Source: Margaritifera margaritifera | Taxonomy: Eukaryota; Mollusca; Bivalvia; Unionida; Margaritiferidae | DNA length: 64,000 nt | Direction: 5' to 3' | NCBI GenBank assembly: GCA_029931535.1 | Contig: JAQPZY010001688.1 | Location: 4,395,001-4,459,000 of the forward strand | Shown: piece after piece, positions 52,247 to 63,795 of the stretch | Position numbering within the stretch: the stretch's first letter is position 1 | Layout of the letters: every line of letters begins with the position of its first letter | Notes under the pieces: generated by a model | Seen by the model: the letters and a program-made list of their open reading frames with translations, nothing else | Database searches by the model: none | What the model was told of the DNA's origin: nothing | Translations under genes and position numbers: made by a program

Positions 52247-54459
52247 TTGCTAAATGTGTTACTCAGATCTACTTAGTTACCAATAGGCGAGATGAGGGGG
52301 GGGGGATTTTGTTTTTATAGTAGTAGCAGTAGTTGTAGTTGTTATTGTTGTCATTCTTATTAAATTGTGATGAGGAATGAAAGTTGCCTTTTATTCATGA
52401 GTTACTCTTATATTTACATAGTTTACTCTAGGAGAAATATAGTTTGATTAGTAAACCTTAACATCAGTGGGTTTCTGCCCTATTAATTTCTCATTTCTCT
52501 TTTCTGCCTATCCAAGTAATAAAAGGAGACTGGCAGCTGTATCCACTTCTTGCAAACTATGCCCAAGCTGCAGCTGTATCCACTTCTTGCAAACTATGCC
52601 CAAGGGCAGAACTATGCCCAAGCTGCCCTAGTGCTAACTGTGTCAACAGCAGGTAAATAAAACACTTGAAACTTTTGAACAATATAAGGATTCAGGTAGT
52701 TTTGTATCTTTTTTGTACATCCATTTTTTTCAGATTGTGAAAGGTCATTAAATATATATGGGGAAAAGAAAAAACAAAGGACTTCATTTATTTAAATTAA
52801 AAAACAAACGAGTTTGACATTAAGTCTTGTTATAACTTTAGGAAATAAAGAATACTATGTAAATATATCCATTTACTTGTTATTTCATTGGTATTAATTT
52901 GTTTCACTTTTATGACATTAACACGTGCTTTTAAAATATTTTATGACCCTAATGCACTTACCCCAATGCTATAAAAAATGTATGGGGAGATCACTGTACA
53001 TACTGCCTGACCTCAAGTTCATTGATATAGGGCCTTAACCCTAATTTTCTTCTTCTGATGATTTACATTAATAAAACCTTATCCATATCTGCATTTATGG
53101 TAGTCTGATCGACAGTAATTTTACTGCTAAATTTTCCATATTTCTATGTCCGCATTTTTCAGAATCTGTACAAAAATTGCACAGGTCTTGTATTAGACTA
53201 GTCACTTATGCATAGTCAAATGTAAAGATGGTGCCTGTATGTAGGAAACAACAGTTCCACAAATCAAAAAAGGCTATGAATTAAAGTACATATCCCACAT
53301 TTTTTAAGCATAAAATGTGGTATATAATTGTAATCAGAAAGTACTGATGTCATTTTTTAAAGTGTATGTCAACATGGTCATGAAGGCGCATTTACTCATC
53401 TAAATTAAATATTAATTTTTCTAATATTTAAAACTAATATATTTTAACCAATGTCTATTTAATCCTAATTGTTGAATGCTCTGCGCTTTAACCGTCATCA
53501 AAAAGCTTCCAGATGAAAATTATTGATCGCTATAGACTTTTACAATGGTGACCAGGTACTAAACTGGGTCAAGAAAAGACCAAGTTATACATAACAGGAT
53601 AGTACACATTTTTTGCCACATGCACAGCTTTCATTGTGACATCACAGAGTGTGACATTCAATCCAGTTTGTACTGGATCACACCTTTAGGTTGACCTCGT
53701 CCAAAAATGCAAGTGTACTTTAACATTGATTTTGCCATATTTCTGAGGGTGTGTATATAATGATCTTCCAAGGAATATTGATGTATGAGGATCGAAATCA
53801 AGTGAACAATCACCATTTAAAGGTATGTGTAAGCAAATTCTACAAAATGAAACCCATTTCTGAATTAGTCAGTACTTAACGCCTACATGACCTGTATGAC
53901 TTGTACTATAGTTGCTGCATTATGATTTTAAAGGTCACCACAGGGTGACCTTTTATATTTTATCTTGCCAATTTTGAATTTTCAGTCTCAACTTGGAGCA
54001 CTGTGGAGTATCCAAGAGATATGGTTTGATGAATTTCAGCACTTACTTTCACCTTTTCACAAATATGGTCCATGCAGATTGACACTCCTCATTTCATCTG
54101 AAGCATAATTTATCTTAATAATGCATGCATGTCAGATGTCAATGATATATTCATACTCTTCTTGGTATGCTTACAACCAGACAACCCCATGTTGGAAAGT
54201 TCATGTATTACATCACTTGTTTTGGTGTATTTCCCACGAATCTACTTCTACCTGTTACACTGTTGTACATATGATCTGCAACAAAAATAAATTGCAAAGC
54301 AACAACATAAGTTTAGAGAAAAACTCACATGAAAAAAACTTCATTATGCATTACTAAAGCTTTTCACATTTTTTATCATAATTTTGATTTTGGGAGTTTT
54401 CTTCTCAATAAAAAAAGCCAAAAGAAAAAAATTTGGAAAGATCATGATGGTATGATAAG
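52247..54459. other. 5'UTR intron sequence, mostly featureless
   Basis: Contains a 39 bp duplication (52536-52610, AGCTGCAGCTGTATCCACTT) and a short palindrome at 53930-53953. No exon or transposon end is recognised. Confidence 0.5.
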
Positions 54460-55864
54460 ACAAGTGTACCTCGAAGGGAATGATGCTCTACTGGCCAAAA
54501 AGAATTCCAGGAATACAAGATAAAACCAATTCTTCTTTTTAACTGCTGAGTGTTGAAACCATCTCTGATATTTCTGAACAATAAAAAGACTTTCAAAGCA
54601 GCCACTGTGGCAGCCATACTGAATGCAAGATAGGCACCATTTTCATTTAGGACCAACTTGACATTATTAGAAGTCTTTTGGTGAAATCCCCATGTGAATA
54701 TGACTTTCCATTGTAGAGAAGTAGTGATAAGATTTTCAAGATGGTTGCCATGGTGGTTATACTGGATGTCAGATCAGCACTATTTCTATTTAGGCACAAC
54801 TAAACATCATAAGAAGTCTTTGGTGAAAACCATATGTTGAAGATGGCTGCCATGGTGTCCATATTAAATGTCAGATCAGCACCATTTTAATTTAAGACCA
54901 ACTAAACATCATATGAAGTCTTTTGGTAAAAACCCATATCAATATGACCATCCGTCTAGGAGTAGCAATTTTCAAAATGGCTGCCACAGTGGCCATATTG
55001 GCACCATTTTAATTTAGAACCAATTAGATATTACAAGAAGTATTCTGGTGAAAATCCCATGTCAATACAACATTCCACTGAGGTGTTGCAATAACAAGAT
55101 TTTCAAGATAGCAGCCATAGTGGCCAAATTGGATATCAAACCAAAACCATTTTCATTTCGGTCAAACTAGATATCACAAGACTTTTCGAGAAAACCCAAT
55201 GTCAATATGACTATCCATCTAGGAGGAGTAGCAATAACAAGATTATCAAGATGGCAGCTATGGTTGCCATACTGGAGGCCAGATCAGCACCATTCTTTTA
55301 AAGTACCAACTAGACATCATAAGAAGACTTCTGGTGAAAACTTGACATCGATTTTACTTTCCATTCAGGTGCAGTAGTGACAACAAGATTTAAAAAATGG
55401 CTACCATGGTGGCAATACTGGATGTCAAATCAGCACCATTTTCATTTAGACATCATAAGTCTTGTAGTGAAAACCCCAATTTGATATGACCATCTATTAA
55501 GAAGGAGTAGCAACAACATGATTTTCAAGATGGCCCCTGTCAACCATATTGGATGCCAGAGTAGCACCATTTTCATTTAGGACTAACTAGACATCATAAG
55601 AATTCTATGACCATCCTTTCAAAAGGAGTAGTGATAGCAAGATTTTCAAGATAGATGCTATAGTGTCCATATTGGATGTCTGAGCAGCACTATTTTCATT
55701 TAGGACCAGCTAGACCTTGTGATGAATGTGTGTAAAGTTTCACGGCAATCCTCAAACTAGTTTAGGAGGAATAACAATAACAAACTTGTGCTGATGGATG
55801 GATGGCCAACAGACAACAGACCATCCCATAAACTCTTTTGGTCTATGACCAGTTGAGCTAAAAA
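54460..55864 (+). repeat. long interspersed repeat family A, copy 3
   Basis: Begins GACAAGTGTACCTCGAAGGG, has about nine ~130 bp monomers and ends TCTATGACCAGTTGAGCTAA. Same orientation as the other copies, antisense to ANKIB1. Confidence 0.85.
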
Positions 55865-56944
55865 TTGTTTATGTGTGAACAAAAAATATTAGATTTAGGT
55901 TATGAATTACTTTTATAAAAATTAACTGACAATGCAGAACATCAATCTCTTGAATATTCTGTTATGGAACTTGAAGACTTACTGCCATTCTTCATAACTC
56001 ATTTCCCAAGAAGTGCAAAATAATTAGATACAAAAGACATGAAGTTACAGGAGAGAGGTTTTATTTTCAATTTCTTATCATTCTTACCGCTATCTATAAA
56101 TTAAGAAAATTAAATAGGTCAAAATAAGTTACATATCTAGATTCAGTTAATTAAGAAAGGATATGGAAATTTTTTTTAGTGGTTAAGTTAAATTGTGAAT
56201 TTGCCATCTGATATAGAGGCTAGAATTTTATATAAATAAGACAAATGGTTGAGGATGCTGATTTAAGTATAAAATATACAGTAGTTGTATTTTTTTCTTG
56301 TAAATGTGCACAAATTATAATCACAAAGAGCCATCTTTTAACATCAGTGACGACAGCTCCATATGAACTTTATAATGCTGTATACCATTCTGAACAGTGT
56401 TACTAATGCAGTTATTGGCTGCGAGTCATATTGCTATTGCATGCTGAGTAGCTGGCTGGATGCCTATTGTGGCAGGAAGTTGATTTGCCCCATCAGAATA
56501 GTAAGTAAGGATTTTTATGAGGACTTACTGATTGCAAAAAAATGTCTTTTTTTTTCATGGTATATATATTTGTTTCAATTCACAACTGATAATGATAAGA
56601 TTTTCCTTAACATTTTTTGGGGTCATATGAATCAGTGTTGACCAGTATAAACAAATGTTGTGGTCATGATGTCAGTGAAATGCATTCCCTGGAAAACTGG
56701 GAGTTTATGACAATGCATCAAAACAAAGTAGCATCAAAACAGGGGATGGAAAATTATTAAGCTTATCTGACTACAAAAGAGCCTGGTTAAATGATGGTCC
56801 ATCACCTTCGCCAGTTTTGCCTAATAACATGGACAAATTCAAACTAATATAACTTCACTAATTTCATCCCAATTTGCATGAAATTTTCACTATGAACCAA
56901 GCATTGCTCTCTAATAAATCATCAATAATCCCCATGCTTTTCCA
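55865..56944. other. 5'UTR intron sequence, no recognised element
   Basis: AT-rich; a 92-codon plus frame at 56363 has no known domain. Confidence 0.5.
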
Positions 56945-58710
56945 GAACAAGAGTCACTCAATGGGACAGACACTCCACTGGCCAAAAAGAAATTCCAGGA
57001 ATCCAAGACAAGACCATTCCTTCTTTATAACTACTGAGAACTGAAACCATCTCTTATATTCTCGAGAAACTCCAATATGCAAAATTTGGTAGCAAAATAT
57101 TTTCTTACATGTATGAGTTAACATGTTTACAAGATACCTGTAGGTGCTGGACAAAATTCTTTGTCATTCCCACTGACCTTGAACCTGATATCATGGATAG
57201 AAAGTCTTCAACTTGTCTCAGACAATATCAAGATATTCCCATGTGGTGAGTTTGGTTAAATCTATAATCAATATTAAGAAAAAAACAACAAAAAAACAAA
57301 CCCAGTTACTTCAGTGGCATCATTTAAAGTAACTATCCATAAACTGGATTTGATAAAAATACTTTCATACTTGTTTGGGTTATCATGTTCACAAATCAGT
57401 ACACCTAAAATCCAGAGTCATGACCTTTGACCTTAAAATCAATGTCAGAGTGCTGACTATCAACTTGTCCATTGGAATGTAACTAAATACAAAGTCTGGT
57501 CAAAATTCACTTGTATACATATATGTACAAGCCATGGTCTTTATTAGCTAAGCGAAAAAAACACCCCACAAAGCAGTGACCTTCGATTCCATTCCAAGGT
57601 CAATCAGGTCTGGTTTTCAAGACTCTTTCACAAAAGTGTGGATATGTTGCTAGTCCGATTTGCACCATTTTCATTCATAACCAATTAAATATTACAAGAA
57701 ATGTTTTAGTGAAAACCCCATGACAATGCCATCATTCATGCAAGAGAAGTAGCTATAAAAAGATTATCAAGATGGCCACAATGGTTCCATATTGATCAGA
57801 TGAACACCATTTTCATTCAGAACCAGCTACATATTGCAATAATAGTGTTTAAGCGAAAACTCCATGTTGATAAGACCATCTGTTCAGGAAAAGTAGCCAT
57901 AATAAGGATTTTCATGGCAATCAAAGCAGCCATTTATCATTTAACGTTGGCATGGTCATCCATTTAGGAGAAGTAGCTGTTACAAAAATTTTTAATTTTG
58001 GGGAGGTCACAATGGCATAATTTTCATTCAGAATCAACTACATATTGTGATAACTGTCTTAGTGAAAACGCTATATTGATACAACCATCTCTTAAAGAGG
58101 AGTGATAACAAGATTTTCAAGATGGCCACCACTGTTCGGCACCATTTTTATTTAAGACCAACTAGACATCATAACAAGTCCTTTAGTGAAAACCCCTTGT
58201 TGACATGACCATCTGCTCAGTAGAGAAGCTATAGTATCTTGGCTGTCCAGGGGGCACCATTTACATTCAGGACCAATAAGACATCATAATAAGTTTTCTG
58301 GTGAAAAGTCCATGTTAATATGACTTTCCATTTAGGAAAAGTAATAATAAATGATTTCCAACATGGCTGCCATGACAGACATACTGGATATCAGATTGGC
58401 ACCATTTTTATTTAGGACCAAGTAGACATTATAAAAAGAATTTTAGTGAAAACCCCATGCTGACATGACCATCCAATAAGAAGTGCTGATTACAAGATTT
58501 TCAATATGGCCATCATTGCAGACATACTGGATATCAGATCAGCACCATTCTGTATCATCTAAGCATTATAAAAAGTCTTTAGGTAAAAACTTCATGTTGA
58601 TATCACCAGCCTTTTAAGAGGAGCAGCCATAATAAGATTTTTTTGTTGGCCACCATGACAGCCATATTGGATTCAAGATTGGAACCATTTTCTTGTAGGA
58701 CCAATTAGGG
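56945..58710 (+). repeat. long interspersed repeat family A, copy 4, 3' end lost
   Basis: Begins GAACAAGAGTCACTCAATGG and, like copy 1, has the longer 5' section (AACATGTTTACAAGATACCT, CACTGACCTTGAACC). About nine monomers follow, then it stops at GGACCAATTAGG near 58710 without the usual tail. The unassigned coding block begins immediately after. Confidence 0.8.
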
Positions 58711-59890
58711 TACGGAGATGACTCTGCTCCAGCAGCCAGCTTGGCAGCTGCAACAGTTACCATATCGATATTCTTTAGCACAAGCACCCACTGCTCCTGC
58801 ATGCCAGGAATGGAAACAATGATGTTTTGGCACCGGCTATCCAGTGGATGGTATAGCCGAGGCACTAGCATATCCAAAAAGTGCTTTTTATGATGCTCAA
58901 ACAAGAGCTGCTGAGCATCGTCCTGTACTGCTTTGTGGGTAACCAGGAGTGTCAGTGGGCCTCCCCTGCTCCAGAAAGAAACTCTAGCCATGGTAGGCAT
59001 GAATGGCCTTGCACATCTCCTAAACCTGGGTCATGTCAGATTTAAGGCACATCCTCTGTTTTTAGTCCTTTTATAACCTCGTACTTGGTGCAGTAGTCTT
59101 CCTCCACCTCTTTGTAATAATCTGCGGTTGTATGCAGCTAGTCATGATGCCACCCTCTGCCAATAGGTGGAGGTTGAGCCCTGGTTGCCAGAACAAATGA
59201 CCTGCACTCCCCACAACTCCATCCATCCAAGAAAGATCTTGAGTTTCAAGCAGAAAACTGCGGATTTCATACCAGATGAGGACCCATGGAATATATTTCT
59301 GCCCCATGCATTTTGGTGTCCACACTTTTTGGCTATTCCATGAAAGAAAGATATAATAAATTTGTGTGTGGGCAACCCTCTCATGCATCTTTTTTGCGAG
59401 CCTGTATGTCAGAGTGATAACAAGGGGATTTTGGCTGAGAAAGAGAGCAAGAGTGCATGTGATCTTTCCAGAGCCTCTGCTGCCATTGAGGCAGAAAGAA
59501 GGTGTACTGCTAATGAATCACTGTCGCTTGGGGCTGTTGAATCTGATATTTCACTCTTGCAATTGGCCCAGTACTCTGGCTTGGGCATGTTGGTGGCACT
59601 GTCATTGGAGGCCAGAAGCTTTTCCTCCCTGACACGCCACTGACCCCATCTGCAGCTTGCTGTTCCAGCGATTGGACTGTTGGCATTGTGGATCTTGCGC
59701 TTAAGGGCGGCACAGTTGATACAAACAGGCTCCTCTACATGGTAGGCTGGAATGCGTCCAATCAGGCCAAATGCTTGGGCTTCATGTAGATGGAGTCAGT
59801 TGCAACTCGCACATGTTTTTTTCTCCCAGTTCCATAACATATGGTGAAACATTTCTTCCACCTAGATCATATGTCCCAAAACTTACAGAA
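58711..59890 (-). pseudogene. decayed coding block with Cys pairs, unassigned
   Basis: The minus strand reads FGTYDLGGRNVSPYVMELGE, then (after a frame change) HEAQAFGLIGRIPAYHVEEP with VCINCAALKRKIHNANS, later PKPEYWANCKSEIS. After a stop at about 59413 come MGQKYIPWVLIWYEIRSFLL (other frame) and TADYYKEVEEDYCTKYEVIK. Then a 128-codon frame (59000-58614) contains HHKKHFLDMLVPRLYHPLDS. The CxxC motif suggests a zinc-binding module. Codon-like texture over 1.1 kb with several frame breaks implies an old mobile-element or virus-derived gene set. I recognise no family. Confidence 0.4.
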
Positions 59891-60691
59891 ACGACACAAA
59901 TTGTGTTGAATTTGCCATACACCCCCTGCATGTTACAATAAAGTAGGTAAATAACATGGTTATTTGATAATAAACTAAATGAAGCTAACCTTGTACTATT
60001 CTCATTTATTCCTTTTTTTATTCTTCAAAAGCAATTAATTTATAAAAGACACAAACATATCCACTATCCAAACTCCGCATGGTCCTGTATTGTAGCATAT
60101 ACATCCATGGTGTGTATCACTTATGTCTGGTAAAAACTTTGACACAATGCTCACTGACGTGAATATAGATAAACAAATCATGACTGGCTGTCCTCAAAGG
60201 TTTGAATATGTTGTCAAACTGAAAATTGGATCTAAAAAATCACAAGTAAAAGAAAGAAAGAAAAAGAAAGAGAGAAATAACAACCAATTGCTTAAAGGTA
60301 CCAGCAATTCATGCATGACATGCTTTATGGTGCAAAATAACCAAGAGTGTATTATATCCATGTTAACAATATAACAATATTTCGCAAATAAATATCATTA
60401 TTAGGAAATACATTCATTGCGAGCGCAAATGAAAACATTTTTGCTAGCACAGGTTACAAAAAGTATTCTTAAAGGCAATTAATGCTGTGTATGCTATTGT
60501 ACCATGCAGACATCAGTGCCTGTTTGTATCAATTATGATGACAGGTGACAAACAATAGAAGCTTGGGATGTGAATAAACACACCTGGTAGAGAGTAATAA
60601 ACCCATTGTTTAACTATAAAATACAAAGATTATTTTATTACAAAGCAAGCCGCCATTGGGAAGTCGACTTTGTATTCTTTTAAGTGTGGAG

Positions 60692-60694
<3 letters not shown>
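59891..60694. other. noncoding upstream sequence
   Basis: AT-rich with an AAAG-rich patch (60247-60275). Nothing recognised. Confidence 0.5.
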
Positions 60695-60773
<79 letters not shown>

Positions 60774-60815
60774 AAGTAGGCAGTCCTTTGGAAGCCGATT
60801 TTGGTTTCTATATAT
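60639..60815. repeat. (TA)n microsatellite between diverged direct repeats
   Basis: A pure TA run occupies 60695-60771. It is bracketed by related segments in the same orientation: ACAAAGCAAGCCGCCATTGG with GAAGTCGACTTTGTATTC on the left, and ACAAAGTAGGCAGTCCTTTG with GAAGCCGATTTTGG on the right. Confidence 0.8.
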
Positions 60816-61059
60816 ATACATGTATCCAATTTCAATGCCCTAACCGGGAAATGAAATAGTGTTGAACCTTCACAGGTACCATCCACCTTTCTGTATTTAT
60901 ACTTTACTACATGCAACATAAATTTACATTATTTTATCACCCAACAAAGAGGCTTTGGCCGCAGATCTTCATATATTTATAACTGAAACAAAGCGTAGTA
61001 TGTTTGTTATCACTCAGTAGAAGTGGCTATAAATCAAAACAATGGAAACAACCGCTGTC

Positions 61060-61330
61060 GACCAGCAGCCCTGTGCTACGGCAGGGTCCGTATAAATTAC
61101 CACCCTGAGTATATGAATAACTACCGAGGTAACTAGATTCTTTCCATGGGGAATCTTCTCGGGGTTTCCCAGGTAACAGAACAGATAATATTTTCTCCAG
61201 GAGTTGATTTAATGTGTGTCTGCCATTATAATGCATTTCGGGATTTCCGTCGTCTTCCGTCTGGGTCACCCGGAAGTGTTTGTAAACGAGCCTGCTGGCA
61301 TGTCTGATAGCATTATTATAGGGGCTGTAT
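61060..61330 (-). promoter_or_regulatory. candidate ANKIB1 promoter / noncoding first exon
   Basis: This patch has more CpG than its surroundings. It carries an exact ETS/GABP-type site (CCCGGAAGTG, + strand 61269-61278) and two nearby GGAA cores in the TTTCCGTCGTCTTCCGT stretch. ETS sites of this type are common in housekeeping promoters. It lies about 9.4 kb upstream of the start-codon exon, which has its own acceptor and so needs an upstream noncoding exon. No TATA box or certain splice donor was assigned. A 152-codon minus-strand reading frame across 61027-61485 has no recognisable domain and I treat it as incidental. Confidence 0.35.
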
Positions 61331-61852
61331 AAAAACCGTAAATAATGTGATTTACCCCGTAGAGTTGAACCTTTGTTTTTCAACATGGACTTCAATAATG
61401 GTTTTAAAATTTTTTTTAAAATCTTATTCTGCATACTTTTACATGTAAATTTCACATAACTCCTATTACCTGTTACAACCATCATTTTTACGGGTACAGG
61501 TCATTTCGACCCAAAACCTGTTCGTCTCATGTCGATTCGGCCCAAAGGCTACGTTCGGTCGGGTAGATTCGGCTGTGTCGTTTCGGTCCACATACGTTTT
61601 ATTAAATACTGTGTTAGTTTAATAACGATGTTATCATTGGAATAGTATAACGTCGAGCAACAAAGTGCCAGTGATCGTAGTGACATATCAGCTGATTATG
61701 TATTTTTATGAAGAAAAAAAAAAAAACAACAACTCAAATTAAAAGTGGCTGATTCGGACCGGGCTTATTCAGACCAAAAATTATGGCTGATGTTATTAAA
61801 CATAGTCTTAGATTGAAATGTGACATGTACAGTTGTTCAAATATGATATTTC

Positions 61853-62000
61853 CAGTGGCGTAACTTCAAATTGTGCCCACCCACCCATTTAGAGTGGGCA
61901 CCCCCCCTCAAATTAATGTAAAGAGGGATTTGGGGCCCCCTCCTTGTGCACCCCGCTCCCCTATTGCAGGGTACGTAGGGGCAGTAGTTACGCGCCACTG
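61853..62000. mobile_element. hAT MITE, 148 bp, perfect 8 bp target duplication
   Basis: Starts CAGTGGCGTAACT and ends AGTTACGCGCCACTG (inverted termini). It is flanked on both sides by GATATTTC (61845-61852 and 62001-62008). An 8 bp duplication is the hAT superfamily signature. The interior is G/C-rich with CCCACCCACCC and GGGGCCCCC runs. It sits inside the larger 61485-63885 element. Confidence 0.93.
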
Positions 62001-62510
62001 GATATTTCTCATTAATTCCCAGGTACGTAGGGCAGTTCAAAACTGCATTTAAAGAAACAAAAACCCCGATTTTACGTTAGATGATGGCGTTGTTCTCTAT
62101 ACAAATCAAATGAAATAATGTAAAACCGTTTATCTTGCATTGCCAATTCAATAGTGAAATAGTTTCAAAGCAGATTATTGACCTTTTGTGCGAAATTGAA
62201 ATCGTTTATTTTATTTTATTGGGAAAAAATATAATTACCAACAATGAAAAAAATCGTGAAAACAGGGCCAATACAGTAACATTTTTTCATCTATATATAT
62301 TGGTCCGAGTAAATTAATGCTTTTGTTAGATTTATGTAGAATTTATCTTTATACTGTATATTACACTATATACTGATAGTCCTAAATAACACTTATATAA
62401 TCACTTATATAATAAAAATAACAATGCATTCCTGTCAAATATTTATGATTTAATTCTATACAATATCATACGTCTATATTCTGCTGATCTTGTGCACCTC
62501 ATATTAATTA

Positions 62511-62669
62511 CAATAATGAAAATGATTCGATGTAGCGAAAATGGTGGTGTTATCTCTTTGGCAATAATGAAAATGATTCGATCTAGCGAAAATGGTGGTG
62601 TTATCTCTTTGGCAATAATGAAAATGATTCGATGTAGCGAAAATGGTGGTGTTATCTCTTTGGCAATAA
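62511..62669. repeat. 51 bp tandem array, 3 copies
   Basis: The unit contains CAATAATGAAAATGATTCGA, then TGTAGCGAAAATGGTGGTGT and TATCTCTTTGG. Nearly identical copies; one has TCTAGCG. Open frames across it are artefacts of a 17-codon period. Confidence 0.93.
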
Positions 62670-62706
62670 TTAAATGTGTGTTAGTAATCTTAGTATAAAA
62701 CAAGTT

Positions 62707-62934
62707 ATGTTTTCTCTCAATTCTAATGTATCATTATGTTTTCTCTCAATTCTAATGTATCATTGTGTTTTCTCTCAATTCTAATGTATCATTGTGTTTT
62801 CTCTCAGTTCTAATGTATCATTGTGTTTTCTCTCAATTCTAATGTATCATTGTGTTTTCTCTCAGTTCTAATGTATCATTGTGTTTTCTCTCAATTCTAA
62901 TGTATCATTGTGTTTTCTCTCAATTCTAATGTAT
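62707..62934. repeat. 29 bp tandem array, 8 copies
   Basis: The unit contains TGTGTTTTCTCTCAATTCTA, then ATGTATCAT. Only an A/G change (CAATTC or CAGTTC) and an early A/G difference vary. Confidence 0.95.
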
Positions 62935-63114
62935 AATTTAATTTTATGCAGATTACTAACACTGAATTCATTGATGCCGCTATAATTTTACACATCTTAT
63001 TATAACTGTATGTTTAATACTTTGTTTGATCAGTATTCCCTTAATTAATTTAATTGCAACAACAATAGTGAGATCATCTTACCATCAATTTGCTAAACTG
63101 TTTGAATACCATTC

Positions 63115-63118
<4 letters not shown>

Positions 63119-63187
<69 letters not shown>
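63119..63187. repeat. (GA)n microsatellite
   Basis: A pure GA run of about 69 bases. Reading frames through it (Arg-Glu repeats) are artefacts. Confidence 0.97.
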
Positions 63188-63189
<2 letters not shown>

Positions 63190-63795
63190 TTTAGGTAAAA
63201 GATCATTAATTGGAAAATTAAACAACTAAGAACACAACTGTGTTAACCAAATTTTATTCATGTTGTAATAAATCATAACAAAGTTTTTAATACAAATAAT
63301 GCGCAGTATAACACAACACATATCAGTAGAATTTGGAAACTACAGGTTCCCATAAATTGCTACTGTTTTCCTAAGCAGTTCAATTGTCCACAAATCCCCT
63401 GTGTTATATTGGTCTCACAATATATTCAGTCTCGTTTGCAGTCTGCAGTATTTCTGTCCATTGTTCCTAGTGTAGAGGGCATCATGTACATGTTGCATCT
63501 GTGTATTTACAAAGTCTGCTTCGCGAAGCAGAAAGCGCACTAGAACGTAAAACCTTAGGTCGTTCCCGTTCGCCCTCTTATTAATTCTTCTGTGCTAACC
63601 TGGAAGTATATACAATTATAGGGGGAAGAAAGAAAGAAAATAAAAAAGCAAGACTCCATCAGGTCTCGATTTACAGTCGATATAAACTTTTATATAACAT
63701 ACATAAAATATGAAATATTTACACATGCGAAGAACACTGAAAAACATCTACTTAACCAAGCTTAATTGAATTAATAAATTTATTAAAAACATAGT
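63188..63795. other. interior of the right-hand element, one perfect palindrome
   Basis: AT-rich. TCTGCTTCGCGAAGCAGA at 63515-63532 is a perfect 18-base palindrome. Nothing else is recognised. Confidence 0.6.

Noticed and set aside
60630..60919. Frames of Tyr-Ile repeats on both strands
   Set aside because: Products of the (TA)n run at 60695-60771.
61027..61485. 152-codon minus-strand frame near the candidate promoter
   Set aside because: No recognisable domain, and overlaps CpG-bearing sequence where stops are rarer. It cannot be called a gene from sequence alone.
63026..63229. Arg-Glu repeat protein
   Set aside because: Product of the (GA)n microsatellite.
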